A stretch of 64,000 nt of DNA from Cyclobacterium amurskyense (lineage in GTDB: Bacteria; Bacteroidota; Bacteroidia; Cytophagales; Cyclobacteriaceae), in the NCBI RefSeq assembly GCF_001050135.1, contig NZ_CP012040.1, positions 4,109,001-4,173,000 of the forward strand, in the 5' to 3' direction. Under the pieces are notes generated by a model. The model was given only the letters and a program-made list of their open reading frames with translations. It searched no databases and was not told the DNA's origin. Below are positions 36,587 to 46,700 of this stretch, one piece after another (position 1 is the stretch's first letter; each line of letters starts with the position of its first letter). The position numbers and the translations under genes were made by a program.

Positions 36587-36775
36587 TTAGCCTTCATCCT
36601 TAATGGATTTTAATAAGCCTAAGCCTGAACTGAAAAAAACAAAGCCTAAGACAAGGCTAACCGTTGTGATTTTCCAATCCCCTTTGTCGGGTTCTAAAAA
36701 TAAATACGCACCATAAATCAGACTGCCTAAACCTAAAATGGATAGAAATGGTCCAAAAATCTTTTTAAAGTTCAT
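36587..36775 (-). CDS. small two-helix membrane protein
   Basis: The 62-residue product has two hydrophobic segments (about 7-27 and 39-56) joined by a short charged loop (EPDKGDWK) and little else. It is probably an inner-membrane protein, and no family can be named. It lies between the large dehydrogenase gene and repeat copy 9 and could be a single-gene unit. Confidence 0.6.
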   Translation of the reverse strand: MNFKKIFGPFLSILGLGSLIYGAYLFLEPDKGDWKITTVSLVLGFVFFSSGLGLLKSIKDEG

Positions 36776-36894
36776 AGTTGTTTTAAATGGCTAAGAATCA
36801 AAAATATTGCCAAAGACAAATCATGCCTTTTTCCTATGGTTGATTCAGCCCAGTTTTCAATAGGGTGGTCAGGGAAAAATTAATCTATTTAAAG

Positions 36895-36934
36895 AAAAAT
36901 AGCACCTTTGGATATGCCGAAAGGTGCTATTTTT
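36895..36934 (-). terminator. Rho-independent terminator of the second DUF1080 gene, beyond repeat copy 9
   Basis: AAAAATAGCACCTTT (36895-36909) pairs with its complement at 36920-36934, ending in T-runs on both strands. Transcripts of the DUF1080 gene at 37169 would run through the whole repeat before ending here. Confidence 0.8.
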
Positions 36935-36953
36935 GATTGATTAAACCCGAAAT

Positions 36954-37153
36954 ATGCAATAGACAATCTATTACGTGCTGAAATCGCTTCAAAATACCCA
37001 ATCGTTGCTGTTTTCAATATCACCATAGCGGTGCTATGCTAAAACCTCCAAACGGCCGATTTTCTTGCGATTGCAACACTTCCCGTAAACACGGGACAGG
37101 CTTCACCCCTGACCATTGTCAGGGCGGAGAAATCCTATTACATAATCCGGGTT
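36954..37153 (+). repeat. intergenic repeat, copy 9
   Basis: A 200-bp copy of the TACCCAATCGTTG subfamily with all three hairpins (CCCTGAC/GTCAGGG being the longest form of the third). It lies between the DUF1080 stop codon and its terminator, so it is transcribed as part of the 3' untranslated region. Confidence 0.9.
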
Positions 37154-37168
37154 AAAGTTTGGTATCAG

Positions 37169-37948
37169 TTAAAAGTCGGTATCCGCTTTTTCTAATTTCA
37201 ACCTTTCTATCCAAATATTACGGAAAAGCACTTCATGTCCTTCAGCCTGAAGTTTGATGCCCCCAGGGCGGTTGGTTATGCCTTCCCCTCCGTCTCTACC
37301 TCCATCAAGTCCCGAATTGGGGCCTCCCCAAACTTTCTGAATGGATACATTTTCATGAATTTTCACGCCATTAAAATAGATGGTGGTCATTGCTTTTTCA
37401 TTCAATTTTCCATTTTCATCAAACCTTGCGGCCCTGAACTTGATGTCATAAGCATTCCATTTGCCAATACCATTGTAAACTGCATATGGGGCAGCCTTTT
37501 CATTAATTATAGCAGCCATTCCATGAGTAGTACTGTCGCCATCCAGAATTTGTATTTCGTAACGATTTTGCAAATAAACCCCACTGTTTCCTCCCTCATT
37601 TTTTATTAGGAATTCCACATGAAGTCTGAAATCTGTGTATTTCTTTTTTGTAACAATATCCGCAGCCCCATACTTGCCGCCTGCTCCTGCGGGGTCATTG
37701 GAACTAACAGCTTCTCCTTTATCTACTGGGTCAGGTACAATCTCCCACTTGATAGGAAGTTGAGCCGCTATTCTTGGGCCTTCCCAATAGGTCCAATTTT
37801 TATTTAGGGATCGCTTTTTTCCATTGAATAATTGATCAGCATCCTTGGGTGCTTCTACACCTACACCGACTTGCGCCAGTAATGGGAGCTGAAACAATAT
37901 GCTCATGACAAATAAGAAAAGAAATTTTTTAATACTGGATAAATTCAT
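37169..37948 (-). CDS. secreted DUF1080 protein (3-keto-disaccharide-hydrolase-like)
   Basis: The 259-residue product has a signal peptide (FLFLFVMSILFQLPLLAQ) and a single DUF1080 domain with ADQLFNGKKRSLNKNWTYW near the start, FLIKNEGGNSGVYLQNRYEIQILD in the middle and GGIKLQAEGHEVLFRNIWI at the end. The EGGNSGVY and HEVLFRNIWI blocks are typical of the family, which cleaves 3-keto-glycosides by elimination. It has a free-standing position, with repeat copy 9 in its 3' untranslated region. The keto-sugar substrate is inferred. It is a paralogue of the DUF1080 protein encoded at 26600. Confidence 0.88.
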   Translation of the reverse strand: MNLSSIKKFLFLFVMSILFQLPLLAQVGVGVEAPKDADQLFNGKKRSLNKNWTYWEGPRIAAQLPIKWEIVPDPVDKGEAVSSNDPAGAGGKYGAADIVTKKKYTDFRLHVEFLIKNEGGNSGVYLQNRYEIQILDGDSTTHGMAAIINEKAAPYAVYNGIGKWNAYDIKFRAARFDENGKLNEKAMTTIYFNGVKIHENVSIQKVWGGPNSGLDGGRDGGEGITNRPGGIKLQAEGHEVLFRNIWIERLKLEKADTDF

Positions 37949-38006
37949 AATCTCAAGTAGAAAATTTGGTGAGAAAAGGTGGATGAAGGAACATTTCCTT
38001 CATTGA

Positions 38007-39524
38007 TTATTGGTGAACGTCTCTCAACAAATCATTGATGGTTTTGACAGGATTAAAAGTAATCAAAGGAACCACAACAAATATTGAATTCCAATCAGCC
38101 ATGGAACCGTTCCAAAGCCCTGGGAGTTCCTGTGCTTTTAAATCCCTACCACTTTTTGATTTTTGTGTGATGAAACCAGTTTTTGGATCTCGGTATTCCA
38201 TAAGGTTAAAAGATTTGCCTTTATAGTCCCTTATACCACAAACCAAATCCGTAGGGTTAAAATGAGTAGAGGATTTGAAATGGGATTTTTGTGTTTCATC
38301 ATCAAGGTTTAACTGAGCAGTTTCTCCAATTTGAAGAGATAAACTATTATCTGCATCCTTTACCCAGAACGGTCCACCACCTGGCTCACCTGTGTTCTCC
38401 ACCATTCCACATACTCTCATTGGGCGGTTTAGTTTTTGTTTTAGCCATGCAGCTTTTTCCTCAAGATTTTTTGAGGCGTAAGAGGGGGCTAATTTTCCAC
38501 CAATAACTTTTGTAAATACTTCTTCCGCTTGATTAACTACTTCTGGGCTGATTTTATTGTCCAATTGACTAAGGGCTGCAAAAGTTTTGTCTTGCGCGTC
38601 TATTAGCAATCCTCCGATTGCTTGTTTATAGGTAGTCGTTGTGTCTTTTAATCGGTCAGGAACCACATTGTCGATATTTTTTATAAATACCAGATCGGCT
38701 TCGATTTCATTTAGATTCTCAAGCAATGCTCCATGTCCCGCAGGTCGAAATAAAACCTCACCATTGTCTTCAATAAAGGGTTTATTGTCGAGATCAACAG
38801 CTATGGTATCAGTTGATTTCTTTTGTTGTGAAAAGCTGATTTCAAATTTTACTCCGAATTCCTTTTCCATTTTAGGTTGTACTTCGGCCACCTTCTTTTC
38901 GAACCTGTTTTGATGCTCTGGAGATACAGTGAAATGTAGCCTTACTGTATTGTCCTTACCAACTCCGTATTGGGCACCTTCTACAAAATGCTCTTCAACA
39001 GGAGTTCTGCTTCCTTCTTCATATTTGTGGAATTTTAGCAGGCCTTTCGGTAAACTACCATAGGAAAGGTGTTCGTCATCAAGAAGGTGCTGAATTATCA
39101 AACCATACTTTTTTTCTTCAATGGCTTTGGATATACTGCTTCCGGCTTTTTTTAAGCTGTCGTCCAGGTCTTCATAGAAGGCAAAAGACTTTATTTCTGA
39201 AATAAAAGTTTTTGTAAATTCATCATTGTCTAAATTGCTGTCCACCTTTTCCAAAAAGCCAAAAAGGTTTTTAAACATCCTACTGGCAGCGCCACTTGCA
39301 GGAACAAATTTTACAATGATTTTGTCCTTTGATTTTTCTGAATAAACATCTACCGCTTTTTGAAGTTCAGCATCACTCAATTCCAGAATACCATCCCCAA
39401 TTTTTGCAGCATAATCGATGTCTAAAAATGGGAAACCGTTTTTGAAATTTTTAATTTGTTCTTCAACTGTACCCAATGGCATGCCTTGGGCTTCAATTTG
39501 TTTTTCTAGGTCGTTAGATAACAT
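38007..39524 (-). CDS. DUF4301 family protein
   Basis: This 505-residue cytoplasmic protein matches DUF4301, a Bacteroidota family of unknown function. Its N-terminal third contains KIIVKFVPASGAASRMFKNL (68-87), a loop that resembles the GxGTRM nucleotide-binding motif of sugar nucleotidyltransferases. Later blocks are FRPAGHGALLENLN and CGMVENTGEPGGGPFWV. A role in nucleotide or sugar-nucleotide chemistry follows only from that resemblance. It is a single gene, with repeat copy 10 upstream. Confidence 0.8.
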   Translation of the reverse strand: MLSNDLEKQIEAQGMPLGTVEEQIKNFKNGFPFLDIDYAAKIGDGILELSDAELQKAVDVYSEKSKDKIIVKFVPASGAASRMFKNLFGFLEKVDSNLDNDEFTKTFISEIKSFAFYEDLDDSLKKAGSSISKAIEEKKYGLIIQHLLDDEHLSYGSLPKGLLKFHKYEEGSRTPVEEHFVEGAQYGVGKDNTVRLHFTVSPEHQNRFEKKVAEVQPKMEKEFGVKFEISFSQQKKSTDTIAVDLDNKPFIEDNGEVLFRPAGHGALLENLNEIEADLVFIKNIDNVVPDRLKDTTTTYKQAIGGLLIDAQDKTFAALSQLDNKISPEVVNQAEEVFTKVIGGKLAPSYASKNLEEKAAWLKQKLNRPMRVCGMVENTGEPGGGPFWVKDADNSLSLQIGETAQLNLDDETQKSHFKSSTHFNPTDLVCGIRDYKGKSFNLMEYRDPKTGFITQKSKSGRDLKAQELPGLWNGSMADWNSIFVVVPLITFNPVKTINDLLRDVHQ

Positions 39525-39671
39525 GGGTTTGAAAATGAGGTTATGGAATTTTTATGATATTCTAATATAATAATTCATTTTATGAAAGCACTATTTATTA
39601 ATGGGAAAATCCGTTCAGATCTTCTCTGTTTACCACTAATTGGGCAATAAGGTTTCCACGATTTTTTAATA

Positions 39672-39707
39672 AGGTATCGCAATTGCAAGAAAATCAGCCC
39701 GTTTTGG
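39672..39707 (-). repeat. repeat remnant
   Basis: TTGCAAGAAAATCAGCCCGTTTTGGA matches the interior of the repeat family in the reverse orientation (TTGCAAGAAAATCAGGCTG in full copies). No ends are left. Confidence 0.45.
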
Positions 39708-39781
39708 AAGCAAGGTTAAGAATCAGGCCAAGGTTAGGGCTACTCATATCCCAGAGTACCAACTTATCCAAACTTATTTTA

Positions 39782-39989
39782 AACCCGAAATATGCAATAG
39801 ACAATTTATTACGTGCTGAAATCGCTTCAAATTACCCAATCGTTGCTGTTTTCAATTTCACCATAGCGCTATGCTAAAATCTCCAAACAGCCTGATTTTC
39901 TTGCGATTGCAACACTTCCCGTAAACACGGGACAGGCTTCACCCCTGACAATTGTCAGGACCGAGAAATCCTATTACATAATCCGCGCT
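39782..39989 (+). repeat. intergenic repeat, copy 10
   Basis: A 208-bp copy of the TACCCAATCGTTG subfamily. Its first hairpin has lost exactly its GGT loop, leaving the perfect palindrome CATAGCGCTATG. The right end reads AATCCGCGCT where the consensus has AATCCGGGTT. No gene is seen in the rest of 39525-40261. Confidence 0.9.
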
Positions 39990-40094
39990 AAAGTTATTCA
40001 CTTAGTGAAAGATTTAACCTGAAAGCTTTGTCTTGATATGGACAGGAACTTGCTCCTGTGGTAAATAATTGTACTTACAAGGGTTGGCTAATAT

Positions 40095-40142
40095 GAAATC
40101 GCTTCAAAATCAAACATTTCCTCGTTGATTTCGAAGCGATTT
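40095..40142. repeat. repeat remnant forming a long hairpin
   Basis: AAATCGCTTC (40096-40105) pairs with GAAGCGATTT (40133-40142). The left half (GAAATCGCTTCAAAATC and on to CTCGTTG) matches the AGCCACTTCGTTG part of the repeat family. It looks like a truncated copy that has been turned into an inverted duplication. Confidence 0.5.
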
Positions 40143-40261
40143 AAGGACTTAGTAGACGGACTGGTTCCTATAAAAAGATTAACAGTTTAGATGACTAGCA
40201 CTTATCTAATTGATAGGACTCCTTTAAATATAACTTTTTAACTTGAAATTATATCTTTGAA

Positions 40262-41602
40262 TTAAGAGCCAAAACCCCATGAAAGTCCCATATGAATGTC
40301 TGCCCTGCGACTGTTGTTTTGCATTAAGCCGGTAATGATGGAATGACTTCCGATAAAAAATCCTCCATATTGAAATCCGAGCCCTCCGGTTAAATTTGAA
40401 ACCTGATGTTTCATCCAAGGTGAATACATTTCAAATTTTCCCAAAACAAGCCTAGGGGTAAGGACAATTAAATCTGCTGCACTTAAATTGGTGTTTATGT
40501 TTTCATCAGAAATCCTTTTTTGAGCATACAATGAAATTTGGAAGCTTTTTACTGGACTAAACTCCACATAAGTAGCTAAAGTTCTTGGTAAATTTACCCG
40601 AACATCTGAATCATTGTTGTTGATGGTGAAATAACCGGAAGCAACCAACTGTTCATTAATTTCATCAATATTACCATCGAGGTTGTCAACTCTGAAATAT
40701 TCGTTTTCAGGTATATTTACCGTGTAATTCCTTTGCTGTTGGTTGGATCCCATGCCCATACTTCCAAGGTTTTTAATTGTTAGGCCGGCATTCAAGAAGG
40801 GTTTGTCATCCTTTTTAAGCATATAATTTACTCCTAAGTCGACACCAAGGCCTCCTGGGGAGAAATCACGCCATAAATTATCTTCTATATTATTACCATC
40901 CTCATTTTCCCATCGCTCGTCGTAGGAAAGATTGAGGCTTCCTTGGGCATTGGTAATTGTAGTTTCGTCCTGAGAATCAATTATAGTTGCTTGGAATTTA
41001 TCGATCCCTAAGTTGGCATAACTACCAGGGAAAAGCAATTTGAAATTTGCCCCTACTGACAAAGTATGGAAATCTGTATCCAAGATCTTCCTTCCAGCCA
41101 AAAAGCCAACTTCCATCCATCCTACAGCATTAATGCGTTGGTTTTGTGGAATGTTTATTATGGTTTGATTATCGTTTCCATTAGAATTATCGACAATGGA
41201 GCTACCCAAGTCAGGGTTGAAATTTATGATGTCCGCTTTCGCTTTTACCTCGGTTGTGAGACCAAAAGACCATTGCTTAAACCTCAGACCTAATGCAGGA
41301 CCCAAAATGGATACATCCGATCTAAGGTTAACTGGTTTATCAATATCGTTAAAGATATTTTCAAAAACATCTGGGTCGTCAATAATGTCTTGAAGGGACA
41401 ATGTGTTATTGTCCAAACCAACATTGAAAGAAAAGAGTGAAACCTCTACCTTTTTGGTTAAATTATTAATTTCTGCAGGGTTCATCATGGCATTGATCAT
41501 GCCCTTCCTATTACTGTTTTGTACTCCAAAATAATTTTGCTGTGCTACTAATACACCACTGCTAATAATTAATAAAAAAGAAAGTATTAATACTTTTTTC
41601 AT
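40262..41602 (-). CDS. outer-membrane protein, DUF5723-like
   Basis: The 446-residue product has a signal peptide (LILSFLLIISSGVLVAQ) and then a long run of amphipathic beta strands ending in an aromatic residue pattern (ADIHMGLSWGFGS), typical of an outer-membrane barrel. N-terminal NPAEINNLTKKVEVSLFSF and the following pattern agree with DUF5723, a Bacteroidota outer-membrane family related in style to PorQ/PorV-type barrels. Its role is unknown. It is divergent from the barrel/S41 operon at 41746. Confidence 0.65.
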   Translation of the reverse strand: MKKVLILSFLLIISSGVLVAQQNYFGVQNSNRKGMINAMMNPAEINNLTKKVEVSLFSFNVGLDNNTLSLQDIIDDPDVFENIFNDIDKPVNLRSDVSILGPALGLRFKQWSFGLTTEVKAKADIINFNPDLGSSIVDNSNGNDNQTIINIPQNQRINAVGWMEVGFLAGRKILDTDFHTLSVGANFKLLFPGSYANLGIDKFQATIIDSQDETTITNAQGSLNLSYDERWENEDGNNIEDNLWRDFSPGGLGVDLGVNYMLKKDDKPFLNAGLTIKNLGSMGMGSNQQQRNYTVNIPENEYFRVDNLDGNIDEINEQLVASGYFTINNNDSDVRVNLPRTLATYVEFSPVKSFQISLYAQKRISDENINTNLSAADLIVLTPRLVLGKFEMYSPWMKHQVSNLTGGLGFQYGGFFIGSHSIITGLMQNNSRRADIHMGLSWGFGS

Positions 41603-41745
41603 GAATCTTAATTTAAAAGTTTAATAAAAAAAATTAACTCAAAAATAGAGAAATAATATTTATTTACCTCTTTTTGAAATGGGACAGTCCCGTAAATTCA
41701 AATTAAATTGTAATTTAGGTGTATGAAATGCTTAATAAATAATTA

Positions 41746-42534
41746 ATGCTGAAAATTTACCTGACTCTTCCCCTTATTTTTTTCTGTTGGTTATTTTTAG
41801 TCAATATTAGTTCAGCACAGAGTTCTGGAGATATTTGGTTGTCTACAGGCATTCAGAATTTATCAAGCAGAGATGAAGGATTTTCATTGATGAAGTATAA
41901 AGGAAATAAAACCACCAGTACTGTAGGTTTCAATCTGAGTAAAAGAAACAAGACACAGTGGTTTCAAGGAGATTTCTCTTACGGTGTATTGACCAATCAA
42001 GTAGGGGGGACCTTGAATGAAATGGGGGTTAATTTTATTACACATACCTTTTATCACAAAGTTAAATCTCCTGACCGTGGGCTTCATTGGGGTTGGGCCA
42101 ATAAGAATACCTTTCATATTCGTAGCCACAACAATTTTAGCAATTATAATTTCCGTTATGATTATTTCAGTGCTTTAGGACCATCTGTCAGATACATTTT
42201 ACCATTTGTGTGGAAGAAGAAATCTTTTGTTTGGCAAAATGGGGCCAATTGGCAACTTATCGGTTTGCAAGTCAAATCAGGCTATATTGGAGCTGAGCCT
42301 GAGGACTATCTCAAAGGGGAATCTCTAGCCAATAATTTTTTCAATACGGTGAGGCCTTTTATTCCGGTGAAGGATCTTGATTTGGGATTTTCTTCTTCTC
42401 TATTTTGGAAGTTACCTACCAACAATCAACTGGGAATTAGGTATCAATACAATTATTCCAAATTGTCAGGAATTAAGGTGGTTCACCGCTTGGATCAATC
42501 TCTTGAACTGGTTTTAAATGTTAGGTTATGGTAA
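41746..42534 (+). CDS. secreted beta-rich protein, possibly an outer-membrane barrel
   Basis: This 262-residue protein has a signal peptide (LPLIFFCWLFLVNISSAQ) and then alternating strands with many aromatic residues (KTQWFQGDFSYGVLTNQ, SFVWQNGANWQLIGLQV, QSLELVLNVRLW at the end). The final aromatic residue is W262, as in outer-membrane barrels. I recognise no family. The start of the S41 protease gene overlaps its last 7 bases, so the two are translated together and probably function as a unit. Confidence 0.65.
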   Translation: MLKIYLTLPLIFFCWLFLVNISSAQSSGDIWLSTGIQNLSSRDEGFSLMKYKGNKTTSTVGFNLSKRNKTQWFQGDFSYGVLTNQVGGTLNEMGVNFITHTFYHKVKSPDRGLHWGWANKNTFHIRSHNNFSNYNFRYDYFSALGPSVRYILPFVWKKKSFVWQNGANWQLIGLQVKSGYIGAEPEDYLKGESLANNFFNTVRPFIPVKDLDLGFSSSLFWKLPTNNQLGIRYQYNYSKLSGIKVVHRLDQSLELVLNVRLW

Positions 42535-43535
42535 ATAAAATAAACTTATGCCTAATCGCATTGCTTTTCTTTTCTTCCTGTGAGCAATGGGTGATTCCTG
42601 AGGACCCTAAATCCGAGCCTTTGGATATTTTTGACAGCCTTTGGGAAGATGTGAATGAACGCTATTCGTTTTTTGATCATAAGGAGATTGACTGGGAGGA
42701 AATAAGGACTACTTATAGGGCAAGAATCACAAACAGCACTGGCTCTAAAGGCTTGTATGATGTTTTGGCTGACATGCTATTTGAATTAAGGGATGGGCAT
42801 GTTAATCTCAATGCAGGATTTGACAATAGTCGAAATTGGGAATGGTACCAGAATTATCCTGATAATTATGACCAAAATATCATAGATGAAAATTACCTAA
42901 GAAAGGACTTTTGGATCAGTGGTCCGTTTATCCATCAATTTCTTAACGATGTACTCTATGTGAATTATAGGTCTTTCTCCCAAAATATATCAGAAGGAAA
43001 TCTTCAGATAATTTTAGAAAGAGCCAAACAAGGTCAGGGATTAATAATCGATGTAAGGAACAATGGAGGGGGTAGCCTAAAGAATGCTTATACCCTGGCT
43101 TCCGGATTTACAGACAGTGAAGTTTTGGCAGCTAAAAAGCGCATAAAAAATGGAAGTGGAAAAGATGACTTTTCTTCTTGGGAGGATTTAAGTGTTCCTG
43201 CAGGAGAAAATGTATATACTGGTCCAGTGGTGGTGCTTACCAATAGAAGGTCCTACAGCGCCACTACCTTTTTTGCTCAAATGATGAAGGTGTTGCCACA
43301 GGTTACTATCGTGGGTGATCAGACTGGTGGCGGAGGTGGAATTCCTGTATTTGGAGAGTTGGCTAATGGTTGGACTTATCGATTTTCAGGTACGCAAACC
43401 ATAGACTTAGAAGGTAGGCAGATCGAGGATGGGGTCCTTGCTGATGTTCGTGTTGATTTAAACCCTGTTAATATAGCAAGGGGTGAAGACAATATAATCA
43501 CAAGGGCCTTAAGAGTGATTTATGAGAATAATTAG
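42528..43535 (+). CDS. S41-family serine protease lipoprotein
   Basis: This 335-residue lipoprotein (C18) is an S41 (C-terminal-processing/tricorn-like) peptidase. The N-terminal helical part has ELRDGHVNLNAG. The catalytic half has IIDVRNNGGGSL with the oxyanion glycines, and VVLTNRRSYSATTFFA in which S244 is the probable nucleophile. No separate PDZ domain is obvious, which is common in small Bacteroidota S41 lipoproteins. It overlaps the preceding barrel gene by 7 bases and probably processes a substrate in the periplasm or at the outer membrane. Confidence 0.85.
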   Translation: MVNKINLCLIALLFFSSCEQWVIPEDPKSEPLDIFDSLWEDVNERYSFFDHKEIDWEEIRTTYRARITNSTGSKGLYDVLADMLFELRDGHVNLNAGFDNSRNWEWYQNYPDNYDQNIIDENYLRKDFWISGPFIHQFLNDVLYVNYRSFSQNISEGNLQIILERAKQGQGLIIDVRNNGGGSLKNAYTLASGFTDSEVLAAKKRIKNGSGKDDFSSWEDLSVPAGENVYTGPVVVLTNRRSYSATTFFAQMMKVLPQVTIVGDQTGGGGGIPVFGELANGWTYRFSGTQTIDLEGRQIEDGVLADVRVDLNPVNIARGEDNIITRALRVIYENN

Positions 43536-43592
43536 CTAGGGTCATTTATTAGGATCCCGCTTGATGTTTTGTGTTCATTTTGGCCTTAATAA

Positions 43593-43626
43593 AATCTAGC
43601 CACAGGAAAGTTCCTGTGGCTAGATT
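43593..43626. terminator. bidirectional Rho-independent terminator
   Basis: AATCTAGCCACAGGAA (43593-43608) and its complement (43611-43626) form a 16-bp stem, with a TTGTTTTAG tail on the plus strand and an ATTTTATT tail on the minus strand. It separates the converging S41 and dehydrogenase genes. Confidence 0.85.
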
Positions 43627-43716
43627 GTTTTAGAAGCGTTCACAGCATCATGGCTCCGTTTTTAGTTTGCTGCATAAGGCAACTTTTTAAAGAATTAGAT
43701 TTGTCATTTTCAAATG

Positions 43717-46700
43717 CTATTCTCCTTTTAAATAAGCCAATAAATCAGCCAATTCCTGATCACTCATGTTTTGTTCCAGGCCATTTGGCATCAGAGACAT
43801 TCCCGGGTTTTCTATGCTTTTTATCTGCGTGCGTAGTATGTTTTCTTCCGTTCCATAAGCTGTTTTTAAACTTAAAGAATTTGAAGATTCTGCAGCAATT
43901 CTTCCTGTGACCTGTTTGCCTTCATGCGTTGTTACAGTAATAGCTTGGAACCCAGGATACACTTCATAATTGGGTACTATAGTGTGTAAAAGTACAGCAA
44001 GTGCAGGCTGGTTGCTTATACCTGATAAATCTGGCCCGACATTCCCGCCTTCTCCTGCATAGGTGTGGCAGGTGACGCAATTTGCAGTAAAAACTCCTTT
44101 TCCGTTTTCAGCATTTCCTTTTATATCAAGTACCCGCTTATGATCCTCATAGACTTTCATTCTACCTCCTGATTCCAATTCCTTGAAAAGAATTTCTGCA
44201 CGTTTTCTAACTTTCGCATCGCTTACTTTCATTAAAGAAAGTCTTGTGGAAGATGATATTTCTGCCGGGTTAATTTTGCTTTCTTCGATTGATTTTAATA
44301 ACTGGTCCCGTAGGATAGGCCTAGATACAAGTGTGGCAATCACAGCTCCTTTTGTTTTGGGAGTATAAGCTTTCCATGCGGTTGTTTCTGTTAGTATTTC
44401 TCCCGCCTCAGTACTGTTTAAATTCCCGAGGGACTGAATAGCAGCCAATTGGATTTCAGAAGGGTTGTTTGGAGAAATCAATTCCTTAAGAGTAGATTCT
44501 GTTTTTCCCGGAGAAAAATAGCTAAGTAAGGCTGTTGCTTGAATACGAGAAGTTAAGCTGTCTTCAGCCGAAGAAACTCTTTTTGCAGTCTCCTGAATCA
44601 AAGCATTCAATTGTTCCTTAGATTTTGTATAAGTATCCAAATAATTTTTTTCTGCACCCTTTACATGTCCTCTTTCGCTACCTTTCAATAACCCAAGAAG
44701 CAAAGAGAAAGTAGGATTGTTCCATTCGCTATTAATAGAGGAGTCAATTAATCCTTTTAATTCATTGGTCGAAACTGAACTGCCTATTAGTTCACCTAAC
44801 TCTGACCACATTGGTAATTGGTTGAATGTAACTTGCTCCTTTTCTGCTTCTAAAATTTTTAGAAATTCGATCTCCTGTCCATTTAATGCCGTCATTACTG
44901 CAGCCCTTGTCCATGGGTCCGATGCGTCTTTTTGAGCTATTTTTGCCAAGTAAGGTAACCACTTTTCCTTATTGTCTGTGCCAAAAGTTATTGCTGTCAG
45001 AAATCTGACTCTGGAATTGCTGTCAGTGGCTCCTTTTATTAAACTTGCGGCCATTTGATCTGAAATATTTGGCCTCAAGCCTATAATTGAAATGATCTGT
45101 TCTTTAATGACTGGTTCATTATCATTGTAAATGGTGGCCAACATTTGCTCATCCAAAGCATCGAAATGATTCAATAACCAGATGGCTTTTACTTTACCTT
45201 CATTCAACGTTTTAGATAAAACCATTTCTTTAAGGTTGGCAATGATTCCAGTAGGCATTTTTTCTAGAATTAACCTAAAAGCTGTACTTCTTTCCCATTC
45301 ATCATTGGAGGAAAGTGCTGCAATCAGCATCTCATTGTTGCTGTCTGAAGTAGTGGGGAAAATTGTTTTTTCCTTAATGTATTCAAACTTGTCATTGCTA
45401 ATTCTATAAATCTTACCTTTTCCCTTGCCACTTTCAAAGTCCAGTGCTCCTCTAGTTTCTTCAGGCACATAAGAAGGATGGTCGATTACCTTCCTGTACA
45501 TGTCTGCCAAGTACATGGCTCCTTTAGGCCCATGAGCCAGGAAAACCGGGTTGAACCAGGAGTCTGATGAAGCTAGAAATTCCCAATCTTTATGTACCCT
45601 TTCAGAAATGAAGGTGGCTCCATTGTCTTTAACCGATTGCCTTTGAACCAAATTTTGTGCTGGCTCACAGATAAATGCATCCCCTTTATGACTAGTGGTA
45701 AGGCCCTCACTTTCAAAAATCAAAGTCCCGCAAGCAGAGGTGAAAGTGCCTTGATGGGATAAGCCCATTAATTTGGGAATGTATTCAGCGGTAGTTATGC
45801 TTTGACTTATAGGGTACACAAATCCCTCTGCTTCTGCGGGAGATACATTCTCAATGGTTTTGTTAAAAAGTAGGTTGGGATTATTGCTTAATTGATCAGG
45901 TTCCATGACAATATGCTGTAATGGATGTCTGTTACTTGAGCCAAATCTTCTACCAAAAGCGTCAAATGCAAGGCCAAATTGACTTTTTCCACCTCGTGTA
46001 TGAAATTCTAAAGTTTCGGGATGAAACCTTCCGTCTGCGCCATTAAAGGAGATAGGCTTTCTTTCAGGATGGGCTGGGGAATATACCTCTCCGCCATTAA
46101 GTCCACTTGTCACATAAATCCAACCATCTAAAGCCAGAGTTGGGTGACTTGTTCGTATTTGTGCTGTTCTATTGGCATTAAAACCAGTTAGTACGATTTC
46201 TTGAATGTCAGCTTTACCGTCACCTGTGGTGTCTTTGAAATAATAAATATGTGGTGCGCAGGTTACAAAAACGCCACCCTTCCAAGCCATGATTCCGTTG
46301 GGGTAAGTAAGTCCCTCTACAAAGACACTTCTTTGGTCGTATTTACCATCCCCATCGCTGTCAACTAATCTTGAAATTTTCCCCAAGGTATCAGGGTTTT
46401 TTCCGTCCATTGGATCCGGATAACCGGTGTTTTCAGCAACATAGAGCACACCTTTTTCGTCAAATGCAAAAGCTGAGGGGTCCGCTACTAAAGGGTCAGC
46501 AGCAATCAAATCAATCTGTAGGCCAGGTTCTAGCTGGAAGGCTGCCATTGAAGATTTTAATGCTGAAGAATCCTCATAAGTATAGAGAGGTGAATTAACA
46601 GGGTTGTTTTGAACTTCAAAGACTGGAGAGCTGTCCTCCATTTTCTTTTCCTGTTGACAGGAAACTAATAAAGTCAAACTGATAATTAAAGGCCAATTTC

